A stretch of DNA of 64,000 bases from Actinomadura parmotrematis (GCF_019458805.1 NZ_JAIBOA010000007.1:124001-188000); one strand, 5' to 3'; shown: positions 1 through 8,486, numbered from the stretch's first letter. The notes: generated by a model from the letters alone, not told the origin. Numbers and translations: made by a program.

Positions 1-548
1 ACCAGGACCAGGTCCAGCAGCCGGGCGAGGACGGCGTCCTGGCCGGGCTCGTCGCGGGCGGCCTCGGCGGACAGCAGCTCCAGGGGCGCGCGGGTGCGCG
101 GCCCCGCCGGGACGATGGCCAGCGGCGGCAGCAGGTCCAGCAGCCGGGCGGCGGCGTCGCCGTGCAGCTCGTACACCCCGCGCAGCATGACGGTGGCCCC
201 GGCCGCGCCGTCACCGTAGGTGCGGCCGGCCCGCACCGCTGCGGGTCCGGCGGGCGCGCCGCCGGGCAGATACTTGCGGCCCTCGCGGATCACGAACCCG
301 GGCGGGGTCGCCGGATCGTCGGTGACGGTGTACCCGCCGGGCGCGGTGACCAGGGCGATGTCGCCCGTGGCGAGCCGCACCGGGGCCGCGTCCCCGACGC
401 TGATCCAGGCGTGCCCGCCGAGCGTGGCCGCGACGGCCAGCGGCGGCGCGTCCTCGTACGCCACCCCCCACGGCGGCCGCTGGACGAGCTGCCGGACCAG
501 CGCGTCCCGCGCGCGGGCGCGGTTCAGCAGGTCCGTCAGGACGTCCAT
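1..548 (-). CDS. AraC-family regulator with N-terminal cupin domain (partial)
   Basis: The gene starts at ATG 548 and runs off the left edge, so only about 182 N-terminal residues are visible. They look like the Cupin_6 ligand-binding half of RclA/AraC-type regulators: a short helical start (MDVLTDLLNRARAR), beta-rich stretches such as HAWISVGDAAPVRLATGDI, and an LHGDAAARLLDLLPPL segment typical of this domain. The DNA-binding AraC domain would lie outside the window. A -10-like TAACGT at 560-555 ends 6 nt before the ATG, so the message may be leaderless. It is divergent from the SDR at 629 and may regulate it, an arrangement often seen for this family. The family call is from sequence character, not a search. 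Confidence 0.75.
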   Translation of the reverse strand, partial: MDVLTDLLNRARARDALVRQLVQRPPWGVAYEDAPPLAVAATLGGHAWISVGDAAPVRLATGDIALVTAPGGYTVTDDPATPPGFVIREGRKYLPGGAPAGPAAVRAGRTYGDGAAGATVMLRGVYELHGDAAARLLDLLPPLAIVPAGPRTRAPLELLSAEAARDEPGQDAVLARLLDLVL

Positions 549-628
549 GCCGCCACGTTAGACGATGGCAAAGGGAACAAGGATCATCACCCATGGATCG
601 TCCACGGCCGGTGCCGCAGGCTGAGCGC

Positions 629-1354
629 ATGACGACATCCATCGCAGTCTTCGGAGCCGGACCGGGCGTGGGCCGGGCCATCGCCCGCCGCTACGGGAAG
701 GAGGGCTACGACGTCGCCCTCGTCGCCCGCCGCCGCGACCCCCTGGAGACCTTCGCCCGCGAGCTGTCCGCCGGCGGCGTCACCGCCCACCCGATCACCG
801 CCGACCTGGGCCGCCCCGACGAGGTGCCGGCGCTCGCCGAACGGATCCGGGCGCACGTCGGTGACCCGGCGGTCCTCTACTACGGCCCGTCCGCCGACCC
901 GGCGTTCGTCCCCGCCACCGCCCTGTCCCCGGACCTCCTGCACGACCGCATGGCGATCACGCTGGACACGCTCCTAGCGCTGGTCGGCGCGTTCCTGCCC
1001 GCCATGCTGGAGCGCGGCGACGGCGCCGTCCTCACCGCGCAGGGCGCCGCCGCCGTCCAGGCGAGGCCCGGCATGAGCGGCTGGCCCACCCTGCTGGCCG
1101 CGCAGCGCCACTACCTGCGGTCCCTCGCCGCCGAAGTCGCCCCCCGGGGCGTCCACGTGGCGGCGCTCTACATCGGCGCCCGCATCCTGGGCACCCCGTA
1201 CGAGGCCGAATACCGGCGCCGCCAGGCCCTCGGCGAACCCGTCCCCGCCCTGCCCGCCGCCGACCCCGCCGACCTGGCCGACCTCCTCTGGACCATGCAC
1301 GCCCACCGCACCCCCCACGAGACCACCGTCCCCACGGTCACCGGAGGATCCTGA
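629..1354 (+). CDS. Atypical short-chain dehydrogenase (SDR) lacking the Tyr-x3-Lys pair
   Basis: A 241-residue Rossmann protein. The nucleotide-binding loop is GAGPGVG (residues 9-15) instead of the usual GxxxGIG. The VARRRDPLETFARELSAGG and ITADLGRPDEV stretches match SDRs. Where the catalytic YxxxK should be, the sequence reads MSGWPTLLAAQRHYLRS, so neither the Tyr nor the Lys is in place; the protein may bind NAD(P) without classical SDR catalysis, or use other residues. I chose ATG 629 over the in-frame ATG 593 because a CAGGCT hexamer at 617-622 sits 6 nt before it (leaderless pattern) and MTTSIAVFGAGPGVG is a normal SDR N-terminus. It is divergent from a cupin/AraC regulator and convergent with the broken Uma2 gene. 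Confidence 0.8.
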   Translation: MTTSIAVFGAGPGVGRAIARRYGKEGYDVALVARRRDPLETFARELSAGGVTAHPITADLGRPDEVPALAERIRAHVGDPAVLYYGPSADPAFVPATALSPDLLHDRMAITLDTLLALVGAFLPAMLERGDGAVLTAQGAAAVQARPGMSGWPTLLAAQRHYLRSLAAEVAPRGVHVAALYIGARILGTPYEAEYRRRQALGEPVPALPAADPADLADLLWTMHAHRTPHETTVPTVTGGS

Positions 1355-1938
1355 TCAGTCGAGGAGGGCGGCCGGGTCCAGCTCGCAGGCGAAGGGCCCG
1401 GTCGCGGTGAGCGGGAGGTCCGCGGTGAAGGTGCCCGTGACGTGGTACCGGCCGTCGTCGGCCAGCTCGCGGACGACGACGCAGGGCTCGGGTTCCAGGT
1501 CGATGAGCCAGTACCGGGGAATGCCGGCCTGCGCGTACTCGAAGACCTTGTCGACCCGGCCGGTGCGCTCGCTGCTGCTGCGGGGTGAGACGATCTCGGC
1601 GATCAGCAGCACGTCGGCCGCGTCGTAGGCCCTGGCCCGCCGCGCGCGGGCGTCGCGGGCGGCCGGGCCGTGCACCACGGCGAGGTCGGGGACTCGGTAG
1701 GTCGGGCCCAGCTTGATGTCGAGGGGACCCTTGACGTAGACGTCGGCGCCCGCCGCGGCCGCCGCCTCGTCTCGAGGGCGCGCTCCAGCACCTTGGCGGC
1801 GTGGTCGTGCACGGTGCTCGGCCAGGGGGCCACGACGATCCATCCGTTCACGAGTTCACGGCGGACGCCCTCGTCGGGGAGCGCGTCCAAGTCCTCGATG
1901 CGGTACGGACCGTACGGCCAGTCCGGAGCGGCGGTCAT
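1355..1938 (-). pseudogene. Uma2-family (DUF820) restriction-endonuclease-like gene, frameshifted
   Basis: Two reading frames together encode one Uma2-type PD-(D/E)XK protein of about 193 residues. The first frame starts at ATG 1938 behind a good GGAGGA site and reads MTAAPDWPYGPYRIEDLDA and onward to AAKVLERALE. The rest is in another frame: DEAAAAAGADVYVKGPLDI, PDLAVV, LLIAEIVSPRS, DKVFEYAQAGIPRYWLID. The frames meet near 1768-1776 (around CTCGAGACGAGG on the minus strand) and need a net shift of -1 or +2. The putative active-site residues (Asp in PDLAVV, Glu in EIVSP, Lys in DKVFEY) lie downstream of the break. Uma2 genes are often multicopy and their physiological role is poorly defined. 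A sequencing or assembly error is possible. Confidence 0.7.
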
Positions 1939-2090
1939 GGGTCCTCCAGGGCGGTGTCGCCCGCGGGCGCCGCCCGCGAACGTCCCCAGTCTGTCACGCC
2001 GTGCCCGGCCGGTCGGCGCCGTGCCCGCATCCGGAACGTACAGAATCCGGAACGCGCCGTTACGGGTTTTCGAGGGCCGATGGCCGCCGG

Positions 2091-3806
2091 TCAGGTGGTC
2101 TTCTTGGCGAGGAAGTCGCGGAGGCGGGGGAGGGGCCAGGTGGTGATGACGTCGTCGGGGGTGAGCCAGCCGCGCTGGGCGGTGCCGACGCCGAAGCGGA
2201 TGTTGCGCATGTCCTCGACGGAATGGGCGTCGGTGTCGACGGCGAACTTCACGCCGAGGCGGAGGGCGCGGCGGATGAGGTCGGCGGGCAGGTCGAGGCG
2301 GTCGGGGAAGCAGTTGACCTCCATCGCCGTGCCGGTGCGGGCGGCGGCGCGGAAGACCTCGTCCCAGTCGGCCTGGACCTGGGCGCGGCGGCCGATCTGG
2401 CGGGCCGTCGGGTGGCCGATGACGTTGACGTGCGGGTTCTCGCAGGCGGTGATCAGGCGGCGGGTCGTGTCGGCCGGGTCCTGGGCGAAGTGCGAGTGGA
2501 TGGAGGCGACGCAGACGTCGAAGCCGGCCAGGAAGTCGGCGTCCCAGTCGACCGAGCCGTCCGGGCCGATGTTCAGCTCGGTGCCGTGCAGCAGGACGAG
2601 GCCGGGGTAGTCCTTCTGCAGCTCGCGGACGCGCTCGCGCTGGGCGAGCATCTTGGCGTCGGTCATGCGGTGCATGGCGAGGTCGGGCGCGTGGTCGGTG
2701 ATCGCGTAGTAGGTGAGGCCGCGGGCGGCGGCCGCCTCGACCATCTCCTCCAGGGACGCGCGGCCGTCGGTGAGGTCGGTGTGGCTGTGCAGGTCGCCGG
2801 TGATGTCCTCGACCGTGACGACATCGGGCAGCGCGCCCTTCAGGGCCGCCTCGATCTCGCCGGTGTCCTCGCGCAGCGTCGGCGGGATCCACGGCAGGCC
2901 GAGGCGGCCGTAGACCTCCTCCTCGGTCGCGGACGCCAGGCGCTCGCCCGAGGCGGTGAACAGGCCGTACTCCGACAGCTTCAGCCCGGCCCGCACGGCG
3001 ATCTCGCGGGTGCGGACGTTGTGGGCCTGCGAGCCGGTGAAATACTGCAGGGCCGCGCCCCAGGAGTCGGGCGGGACGACCCGCAGGTCGATGTCGGGGC
3101 CGCGGAAGGTGCGGACGGAGGTCTTCTTGTCGCCGCCCGCGACGACCTCGGTGACGAACGGCAGCGCCGTGAACGCCTCCATCAGCGGCCGCGGGTCGTC
3201 CGACGCCGCCAGGACGTCGACGTCGCCGATGGTCTCGCGCATCCGGCGCAGCGACCCGGCGTGCGCGATCCGCTCGGCGAGCGGCGCCAGCGCCTCGACG
3301 ACGCGCTCGGCGAGCTCGGCGGCGGTGCCGACGAGGACGCGGTCGCCCTTCTGGCGCAGCACCTCGATACCGTGCCGGATGTTCTCCTCCGACTTCGGCC
3401 CGAAGCCCTTCACGCCGTGCAGGCGGCCCTCGTCGAGCGCGGCCGCCAGCTCGTCGACGCTCGCGATGCCGAGCTCGCGGTAGAGCTGGAGCGCCTTCTT
3501 CGGGCCGAGGCCCGGGACGCCGGTCAGGGTGCGGACGCTGGCGGGGATCTCGGCGCGGAGCGCCTCGACCTGCCGGATCGTGCCGGTCTCGGTGTAGTCC
3601 AGCAGCTTCTTGGCGATGGCCTCGCCGACCGTCGGGATCCGCTTCAGCGCGGCCAGGTCCATGCCCGCGATGTCCTCGGGGTGCCCGGCGACCGCGCGGG
3701 CGGCCTTCTCGTACGCCCTGATCTTGAAGGCGTCGCCGCCGGTGATGGACAGCAGATCGGCCAGTTCCTGGATGAGGGCCGCAGCCTCGTCGTTCGCCCG
3801 TGCCAT
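2091..3806 (-). CDS. polX: DNA polymerase/3'-5' exonuclease PolX
   Basis: A 571-residue bacterial family X polymerase of standard length and domain order. An N-terminal helix-hairpin-helix/8-kDa-like region (about 1-150) includes LKRIPTVGEAIAKKLLDY and LTGVPGLGPKKALQLY. The nucleotidyltransferase core carries GSLRRMRETIGDVD (184-197), whose DxD supplies two metal ligands, and the third Asp in PDIDLRVV (about 238-243). The C-terminal PHP domain begins at DLHSHTDLTDG (338) with ITDHAPD, HGTELNI, SIHSHF, IGHPTARQ and DTDAHS, the metal-binding His/Asp set of the exonuclease. The enzyme would act in gap filling and repair in the cytoplasm. It stands between the Uma2 remnant and the proteasome gene, all on the minus strand but with gaps, so an operon is not clear. 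Confidence 0.95.
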   Translation of the reverse strand: MARANDEAAALIQELADLLSITGGDAFKIRAYEKAARAVAGHPEDIAGMDLAALKRIPTVGEAIAKKLLDYTETGTIRQVEALRAEIPASVRTLTGVPGLGPKKALQLYRELGIASVDELAAALDEGRLHGVKGFGPKSEENIRHGIEVLRQKGDRVLVGTAAELAERVVEALAPLAERIAHAGSLRRMRETIGDVDVLAASDDPRPLMEAFTALPFVTEVVAGGDKKTSVRTFRGPDIDLRVVPPDSWGAALQYFTGSQAHNVRTREIAVRAGLKLSEYGLFTASGERLASATEEEVYGRLGLPWIPPTLREDTGEIEAALKGALPDVVTVEDITGDLHSHTDLTDGRASLEEMVEAAAARGLTYYAITDHAPDLAMHRMTDAKMLAQRERVRELQKDYPGLVLLHGTELNIGPDGSVDWDADFLAGFDVCVASIHSHFAQDPADTTRRLITACENPHVNVIGHPTARQIGRRAQVQADWDEVFRAAARTGTAMEVNCFPDRLDLPADLIRRALRLGVKFAVDTDAHSVEDMRNIRFGVGTAQRGWLTPDDVITTWPLPRLRDFLAKKTT

Positions 3807-3855
3807 GGCACGAGTCTAGGAGGCGGGTCCGACACTCCCCGGCGGTGCCGCGCCG

Positions 3856-4695
3856 TCAGCGCAGCGGCGCGACCGGCCCGTCCGGGCGCTCGAACCGGTC
3901 GGTGACGACCTGCTCGACGACCTCGGCGACCTCGGCCTCGGGCAGCACCCGCGACCCGTCGGCGGTGACGACGGCGAGCGTCGGGTAGATCCGGCGGGTC
4001 CGGTCGGGGCCGCCGGTCGCCGCGTCGTCGTCGGCGGCGTCGTAGAGCGCCTGGACGCACACCTGCGCGGCCTGCCCGGCGGTCAGGCCGGGGCGCCACA
4101 GCTTCTTCAGGGAGCCGAGGGCGTAGGGCGAGCCCGACCCGTCGGCGTGGAAGTCGCGGGCCTCGCTGGGGGAGCCGGTGATGTCGTAGGTGTAGATGTG
4201 CGCGGTGCCCTTGCCGGTGTCGTACCCGGCGAACAGCGGGACGACGGCGAGGCCCTGGAGCGCCTGCGCGAAGTTGGCCTGGACGACGGCGCCGAGGCGG
4301 CGGGCCTTGCCCGGCAGCGACAGCGGCGCCGCCTCCATCTTCTCGTAGTGCTCCAGCTCGACGCGGAACAGGCGCACCATCTCCAGGGCGAGGCCGACAG
4401 TGCCGGCGAAGGCGACGACGGAGTGCTCGTCGGAGCGCTGCACCTTGTCCAGCTCGCGGTAGGCGATCCGGTTGCCGGAGGTGGCGCGGCGGTCGCCCGC
4501 CATCATGACGCCGCCGTCGAACACGACGGCGAGGACGGTGGTGCCGTGCGGCAGCTCCAGGTCGGCGGCGGAGCCGCCCACCCGGTTGATCGGCAGCATC
4601 TCGGGCGAGTGCGCGCGCAGCAGTTCCACGAAGGACGGGTTGCCCGCCTCGAAGAACTCCGGCGGCAGCATCTGGTCCTCGGCCCGACCGGTCAC
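3856..4695 (-). CDS. prcB: 20S proteasome beta subunit, not paired with prcA or pup
   Basis: A 279-residue actinobacterial proteasome beta subunit. The start is GTG 4695 behind GAGAGGAG. A propeptide of about 51 residues ends in LPHG before TTVLAVV, so Thr52 is the N-terminal nucleophile after autoprocessing. The core carries GGVMMAGDRRATSGN, KVQRSDEHSVVAFAGT, LFRVELEHYEKMEAAPLS, AGYDTGKG, GSGSPYALGSLKKL and EALYDAADDDAATGG-type sequence (here QALYDAADDDAATGGPDR). These match PrcB closely, including Asp/Arg residues around the active site. In actinobacteria prcB normally follows pup and precedes prcA; here both flanks are unrelated (polX and an EamA exporter). It may be a second, paralogous beta subunit. 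Its alpha partner must be encoded elsewhere. Confidence 0.92.
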   Translation of the reverse strand: MTGRAEDQMLPPEFFEAGNPSFVELLRAHSPEMLPINRVGGSAADLELPHGTTVLAVVFDGGVMMAGDRRATSGNRIAYRELDKVQRSDEHSVVAFAGTVGLALEMVRLFRVELEHYEKMEAAPLSLPGKARRLGAVVQANFAQALQGLAVVPLFAGYDTGKGTAHIYTYDITGSPSEARDFHADGSGSPYALGSLKKLWRPGLTAGQAAQVCVQALYDAADDDAATGGPDRTRRIYPTLAVVTADGSRVLPEAEVAEVVEQVVTDRFERPDGPVAPLR

Positions 4696-4751
4696 GGTGG
4701 CTCCTCTCGGCTGGTGTCGTCCCCGATCCTTCCACGCGCCGCGCGCGATCG

Positions 4752-5684
4752 TCATCCTTCGGCGGCGCGCGGCGGCTCCCGGCGGCCGTAGGTCGCGCCG
4801 ACGCAGGCGACGATCACGCAGCCGATCGCCGCCCACTGGCGGGCCGACAGCACCTCGCCGAGCAGCGCCAGGCCGATCAGCGCCGCGGCGGCGGGCTCCA
4901 GGCTCATCAGGATGCTGAACAGCCGCGGCGGCATCCGCCGCAGCGCCTCCAGCTCCAGCGTGTAGGGGACCACCGACGACAGCAGGCCGACGCCGAGCCC
5001 GAGCAGCAGCAGCCGCGGATCGAGCAGGGCCGGCCCGCCGGTGGCGATGCCGGCGGGGGCGACGGCCGCGGCGCCGACGACGCTGGCGATCGCGAGGCCC
5101 GTCGTGCCCGAGAACCGCTGCCCGGTGGCGGCGCTCAGCAGGATGTAGCCGGCCCACGCGGCGCCCGCGAGCAGCGCGAACCCGATGCCGATGAGGTCGG
5201 TGGAGCCGCCCTGCGCGAGCAGCGCGACGCCGGCGAACGCCAGCAGCGCCCACACCGCGTCGCGGGCCCGCCGCGAACCGGCGATCGCGACGACGAGCGG
5301 CCCGAGGAACTCGACGGTGACCGCCATGCCGAGCGGGATCCGCTGGAACGACTGGTAGATCGAGAAGTTCATCAGCGCGAGGGTGAGGCCGAAGCCCGCG
5401 ACCATCGCGAGGTCGCGGCGCGTCCGGCCGCGCAGCTCGGCGCGCAGCGCCCCCCGGCAGAGGACCGCGAGGACGGCCGCCGACGTGGCGAGCCGCAGCA
5501 GCACGACGGCGCTCGGCGACATCGCCGCGAACATGTGCTTGGCGATCCCCGCGCCCATCTGCACCGACACGATGCCGACGAGGATGAGCGCGGTGGGCGG
5601 CACCGACCCGAGGGACGGCAGCGGGACGCGGCGCGGCAGCGGTGCCGCGTCCGCGCAGGGGCCGGGGGCGTCGGCGAGGGCCAT
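4752..5684 (-). CDS. EamA/DMT-family exporter (RhtA-like)
   Basis: A protein of about 310 residues with ten predicted hydrophobic segments arranged as two EamA repeats; typical motifs are AAMSPSAVVLLRLATSAAV, MNFSIYQSFQRIPLGMAV, LGPLVVAI, and in the second half SSVVPYTLELEALRRMPP and LMSLEPAAAALIGLALLGE. The last two are characteristic of threonine/homoserine-type efflux proteins (RhtA/YddG branch), but the substrate cannot be read from sequence. I prefer ATG 5684, 8 nt after GGGAG, to GTG 5693, which overlaps the upstream stop. It follows the ABC permease with almost no gap and is probably co-transcribed with it. Confidence 0.88.
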   Translation of the reverse strand: MALADAPGPCADAAPLPRRVPLPSLGSVPPTALILVGIVSVQMGAGIAKHMFAAMSPSAVVLLRLATSAAVLAVLCRGALRAELRGRTRRDLAMVAGFGLTLALMNFSIYQSFQRIPLGMAVTVEFLGPLVVAIAGSRRARDAVWALLAFAGVALLAQGGSTDLIGIGFALLAGAAWAGYILLSAATGQRFSGTTGLAIASVVGAAAVAPAGIATGGPALLDPRLLLLGLGVGLLSSVVPYTLELEALRRMPPRLFSILMSLEPAAAALIGLALLGEVLSARQWAAIGCVIVACVGATYGRREPPRAAEG

Positions 5685-5689
5685 GCGGG

Positions 5690-6475
5690 TCACTCCCAGC
5701 GGAAGAAGCGGGCGGCGAGGGCGAGCCCGGCGACGGCCCAGGCGGCGAGGACCAGCAGCGGCTTGCCGGGCAGCGCCGCGCCGTGCTGGAGGACCTGCCG
5801 CAGGCCGTCGGCGAGCGCGGAGATCGGCAGCAGCTCCAGCGCCGAGCGGACGCCCGCGGGGAACTTCTCCAGCGGGAACACCACGCCGCCGACGGCCAGC
5901 AGCAGGACGTAGACGAGGTTGGCGGCGGCGAGCGTCGCCTCGGCGCGCAGCGTCCCGGCCATCAGCAGCCCGAACCCGCTGAACGCGGCGGTGCCGAGCA
6001 GCAGCAGGGCGACCACCGGCAGCGGGTTCCCGTGCGGGTGCCAGCCGAGCGCGAGCGCCACCGCGGCGATCACGACGGCCTGCACGGCCTCGACCAGCAC
6101 GACGGCGGCGGTCTTGGCGGCGATCAGCCCGGCGCGCGGCAGCGGCGTCGCGCCGAGCCGCTTGAGCACGCCGTAGCGGCGCTCGAAGCCGGTGCCGATG
6201 GCCTGCCCTGTGAAGGCGGTCGACATGACCGCGAGGGCGAGGACGCCGGGGGCCAGGAAGTCGACCCGGCGGCCGGGGCCGAGGTCCAGCAGGGAGGTGG
6301 CGCTGAACAGGGTCAGCAGCACCACCGGGATGACCAGGGTGAGGAGGAGCTGCTCGCCGTTGCGCAGCGTGGCGCGCAGCTCGTAGCCCGCCTGCGCGGC
6401 GATCATGCGGGGCAGCGGGACGGCCCCGGGCGCGGGGCTGAGGTCCGGCGCCGGCGCGCTCGTCGGTGCGGTCAT
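5690..6475 (-). CDS. ABC-2 type transporter permease
   Basis: A 261-residue membrane protein with about six hydrophobic segments, the usual size for ABC-2 permeases of drug/daunorubicin-type exporters. Features include LRNGEQLLLTLVIPVVLLTL near the N-terminus, VMSTAFTGQAIGTGFERRYG followed by VLKRLGATPLPR (the coupling region of this family), and a C-terminal LEKFPAGVRSALELLPISAL segment. Its ATG (6475-6473) overlaps the TGA of the ATPase gene, so the two are translationally coupled and form one exporter. The substrate is unknown. Confidence 0.9.
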   Translation of the reverse strand: MTAPTSAPAPDLSPAPGAVPLPRMIAAQAGYELRATLRNGEQLLLTLVIPVVLLTLFSATSLLDLGPGRRVDFLAPGVLALAVMSTAFTGQAIGTGFERRYGVLKRLGATPLPRAGLIAAKTAAVVLVEAVQAVVIAAVALALGWHPHGNPLPVVALLLLGTAAFSGFGLLMAGTLRAEATLAAANLVYVLLLAVGGVVFPLEKFPAGVRSALELLPISALADGLRQVLQHGAALPGKPLLVLAAWAVAGLALAARFFRWE

Positions 6476-7398
6476 CCGCGCAGCTCCCGTCCGGTCAGTT
6501 CGAGGAAGACGTCCTCCAGCGTGCGCCGCTCGATGCGCAGGTCCTCGGCGAGGACGCCGTGCGAGGCGCACCAGGCGGTGACGGTGGCGAGCAGCTCGGG
6601 CCGCACGTCGCCCTCGACCAGGTAGTGCCCGGCGGGCGACTCCTTGGCGGCGCTGCCGGCGGGCAGGGCGGTGAGCAGCTCCTCCAGGCCGAGGCCGGGG
6701 CGGGCGCGGAAGCGCAGCTGGCGCTCGGCGCCGGTCAGCTCGGCGGGGGAGCCCTCGGCGACCACCCGGCCGTGGTCGACGATCACGACCCGGTCGGCGA
6801 GGCGCTCGGCCTCCTCCATGTGGTGGGTGGTGAGCACGACCGCGACGCCGGCGGCGCGCAGCCCCTCGACCAGCTCCCAGGTGGCGTGCCGGGCCTGCGG
6901 GTCCAGGCCGGTGGTGGGCTCGTCCAGGAACACCAGCTCGGGCCGCCCGACGACGGCGACGGCCAGCGACAGGCGCTGCTGCTGGCCGCCCGACAGGCGC
7001 CGGAACGGCGTGCGGGCGTGCTCGGTGAGGCCGAGCCGCGCCAGCAGCGCGGCCGGGTCGAGGGGCGCGCGGTGGAAGGAGGCGACGAGCCGCAGGAACT
7101 CGCCCGCGCGGGCGGTGCCGGGCACCCCGCCCGACTGCGGCATGACGCCGACGCGGGCCTTCAGGTCGCGGCCGCCGGCGGCCGGGTCGGCGCCGAGGAC
7201 GCGGACGGTGCCGGCGTCGGCGCGGCGGTAGCCCTCGCAGATCTCGATCGCGGTGGTCTTGCCCGCCCCGTTCGGGCCGAGCAGCGCGGTGACCTCGCCG
7301 CGCGCCGCGCGCAGCGTCAGGCCGTCGAGCGCGGTGGCGGCGCCGTAGCGCTTCACCAGCGCGTCCAGCTCGACCGCGGGGTCTCCGGGGGGTGCCAT
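6472..7398 (-). CDS. ABC transporter ATP-binding protein (DrrA-like)
   Basis: A 308-residue ABC-2 exporter ATPase. Visible are the Walker A GPNGAGKTT, the Q-loop region VGVMPQSGG, signature LSGGQQQR, Walker B LVFLDEP with D-loop TTGLDPQ, and switch THHMEEAERLADR. The C-terminal 80 residues form the DUF4162-like tail seen in DrrA-type proteins, ending LRIERRTLEDVFLELTGRELR. It pairs with the overlapping permease gene downstream. No Shine-Dalgarno precedes ATG 7398; instead TAAACT at 7411-7406 ends 7 nt upstream, which fits a leaderless transcript. Divergent from the atpG-like gene. Confidence 0.93.
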   Translation of the reverse strand: MAPPGDPAVELDALVKRYGAATALDGLTLRAARGEVTALLGPNGAGKTTAIEICEGYRRADAGTVRVLGADPAAGGRDLKARVGVMPQSGGVPGTARAGEFLRLVASFHRAPLDPAALLARLGLTEHARTPFRRLSGGQQQRLSLAVAVVGRPELVFLDEPTTGLDPQARHATWELVEGLRAAGVAVVLTTHHMEEAERLADRVVIVDHGRVVAEGSPAELTGAERQLRFRARPGLGLEELLTALPAGSAAKESPAGHYLVEGDVRPELLATVTAWCASHGVLAEDLRIERRTLEDVFLELTGRELRG

Positions 7399-7405
7399 GC
7401 CGACG

Positions 7406-7411
7406 AGTTTA
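7406..7411 (-). promoter_or_regulatory. Putative leaderless -10 element of the ABC exporter operon
   Basis: TAAACT on the minus strand (TANNNT form) is followed by 7 nt and then ATG 7398. That places the expected transcription start at or next to the start codon. No convincing -35 is visible, although GGAAC lies about 18 nt upstream. Confidence 0.4.
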
Positions 7412-7545
7412 GGTCCGGTCCCGGACGGTTCCGCGCACGCCCCCGGCGGCACCGGTTCGGCGCGCGGTGAAGCGCGGGTAAAAGCTCGGGCCGGGCCTCT
7501 CCGCGCCCCCGGCCGCCGGTCCCGCCGCGTGGCAGCGTGACCGCC

Positions 7546-8454
7546 ATGGCCGCTCAACTGCGCGCGCTCCGATCGCGCATCCGCTCGGTGAAGTCCACCG
7601 CCAAGATCACCCGCGCCCAGGAACTGGTCGCGACCGCCAACATCTCCACCGCGCAGAACCGGCTGGCGGCGGCCAAGCCCTACGCCGACCAGGTGACCGC
7701 GGCGGTCTCCGCGCTCGTCAGCCACCACAACGGCATCGCCCACCCCCTGCTCGACCACGGCCGCGACACCGGCCGCGCCGCGGTGCTGATGATGACCAGC
7801 GACCGCGGCTTCTGCGGCGGCTACAACGTCAACGTGATCAAGGCGACGGACCAGCTCGCCACCGCGCTGCGCGAGCAGGGCGGCGAGCCGGTCGTCTACG
7901 CCGAGGGCCAGCGCGGCATCGACAACTACCGCTTCCGCGAGAAGCCGACGGCCGCGGAGTGGGGCGGCCGCTCGGGGCACCCCACCTACGAGCTGGCCGC
8001 CGAGATCGGCGCGACCCTGCTGGACGCGTTCTCCCGCCCCGTGGAGGAGGGCGGCGTCGGCGCCGTCCACATCGTCTACACCGAGTTCCACTCGATGCTG
8101 GAGCAGCGCACCACGGTCCGGCGCATCCTGCCGCTCGCCGTCGAGGACGCCGAGGCCGACGCGGCGGGCGGCGTCCTGCTGCCCGCCTACGACTTCGAGC
8201 CGACCCCCGCCGCCGCCCTGGACGGCCTGCTGCGCCAGTACGTCAACGCCCGCATCTGGCACATGCTGCTGGAGTCGGCCGCCGCGGAGTGGGCGGCCCG
8301 CCGTACCGCGATGATGGCCGCCACCGACAACGCCCACGACCTGGTGGACCGGCTGACCCGCGAGGCCAACGAGGCCCGCCAGGCCGAGATCACCAACGAG
8401 CTGAGCGAGATCGTCGCCGGCGCCGACGCCCTCACCGCCGCGGACTCCGACTGA
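7546..8454 (+). CDS. F-type ATP synthase gamma-subunit homolog outside an atp operon
   Basis: A full-length (302-residue) F1 gamma subunit. The N-terminal helix reads LRSRIRSVKSTAKITRAQELVATANISTAQ, where the usual KITRAMELIA has Gln in place of Met. The conserved core is present (MMTSDRGFCGGYNVNVIKA, then YTEFHSMLEQRTTVRRILP), as is the C-terminal coiled-coil helix with MMAATDNAHDLVDRLTREAN and ARQAEITNELSEIVAGADAL. In bacteria atpG lies between atpA and atpD, but here the neighbours are an ABC exporter and a DUF3040 gene. It is therefore an orphan paralog or a relocated gene. ATG 7546 is chosen because CAGCGT at 7533-7538 ends 7 nt before it (leaderless pattern); GTG 7537 is an alternative. 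Whether it joins F1 is unknown. Confidence 0.9.
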   Translation: MAAQLRALRSRIRSVKSTAKITRAQELVATANISTAQNRLAAAKPYADQVTAAVSALVSHHNGIAHPLLDHGRDTGRAAVLMMTSDRGFCGGYNVNVIKATDQLATALREQGGEPVVYAEGQRGIDNYRFREKPTAAEWGGRSGHPTYELAAEIGATLLDAFSRPVEEGGVGAVHIVYTEFHSMLEQRTTVRRILPLAVEDAEADAAGGVLLPAYDFEPTPAAALDGLLRQYVNARIWHMLLESAAAEWAARRTAMMAATDNAHDLVDRLTREANEARQAEITNELSEIVAGADALTAADSD

Positions 8455-8486
8455 CCCCCTCCCCGGCGTCCCCGCAGGTCAAGGAT

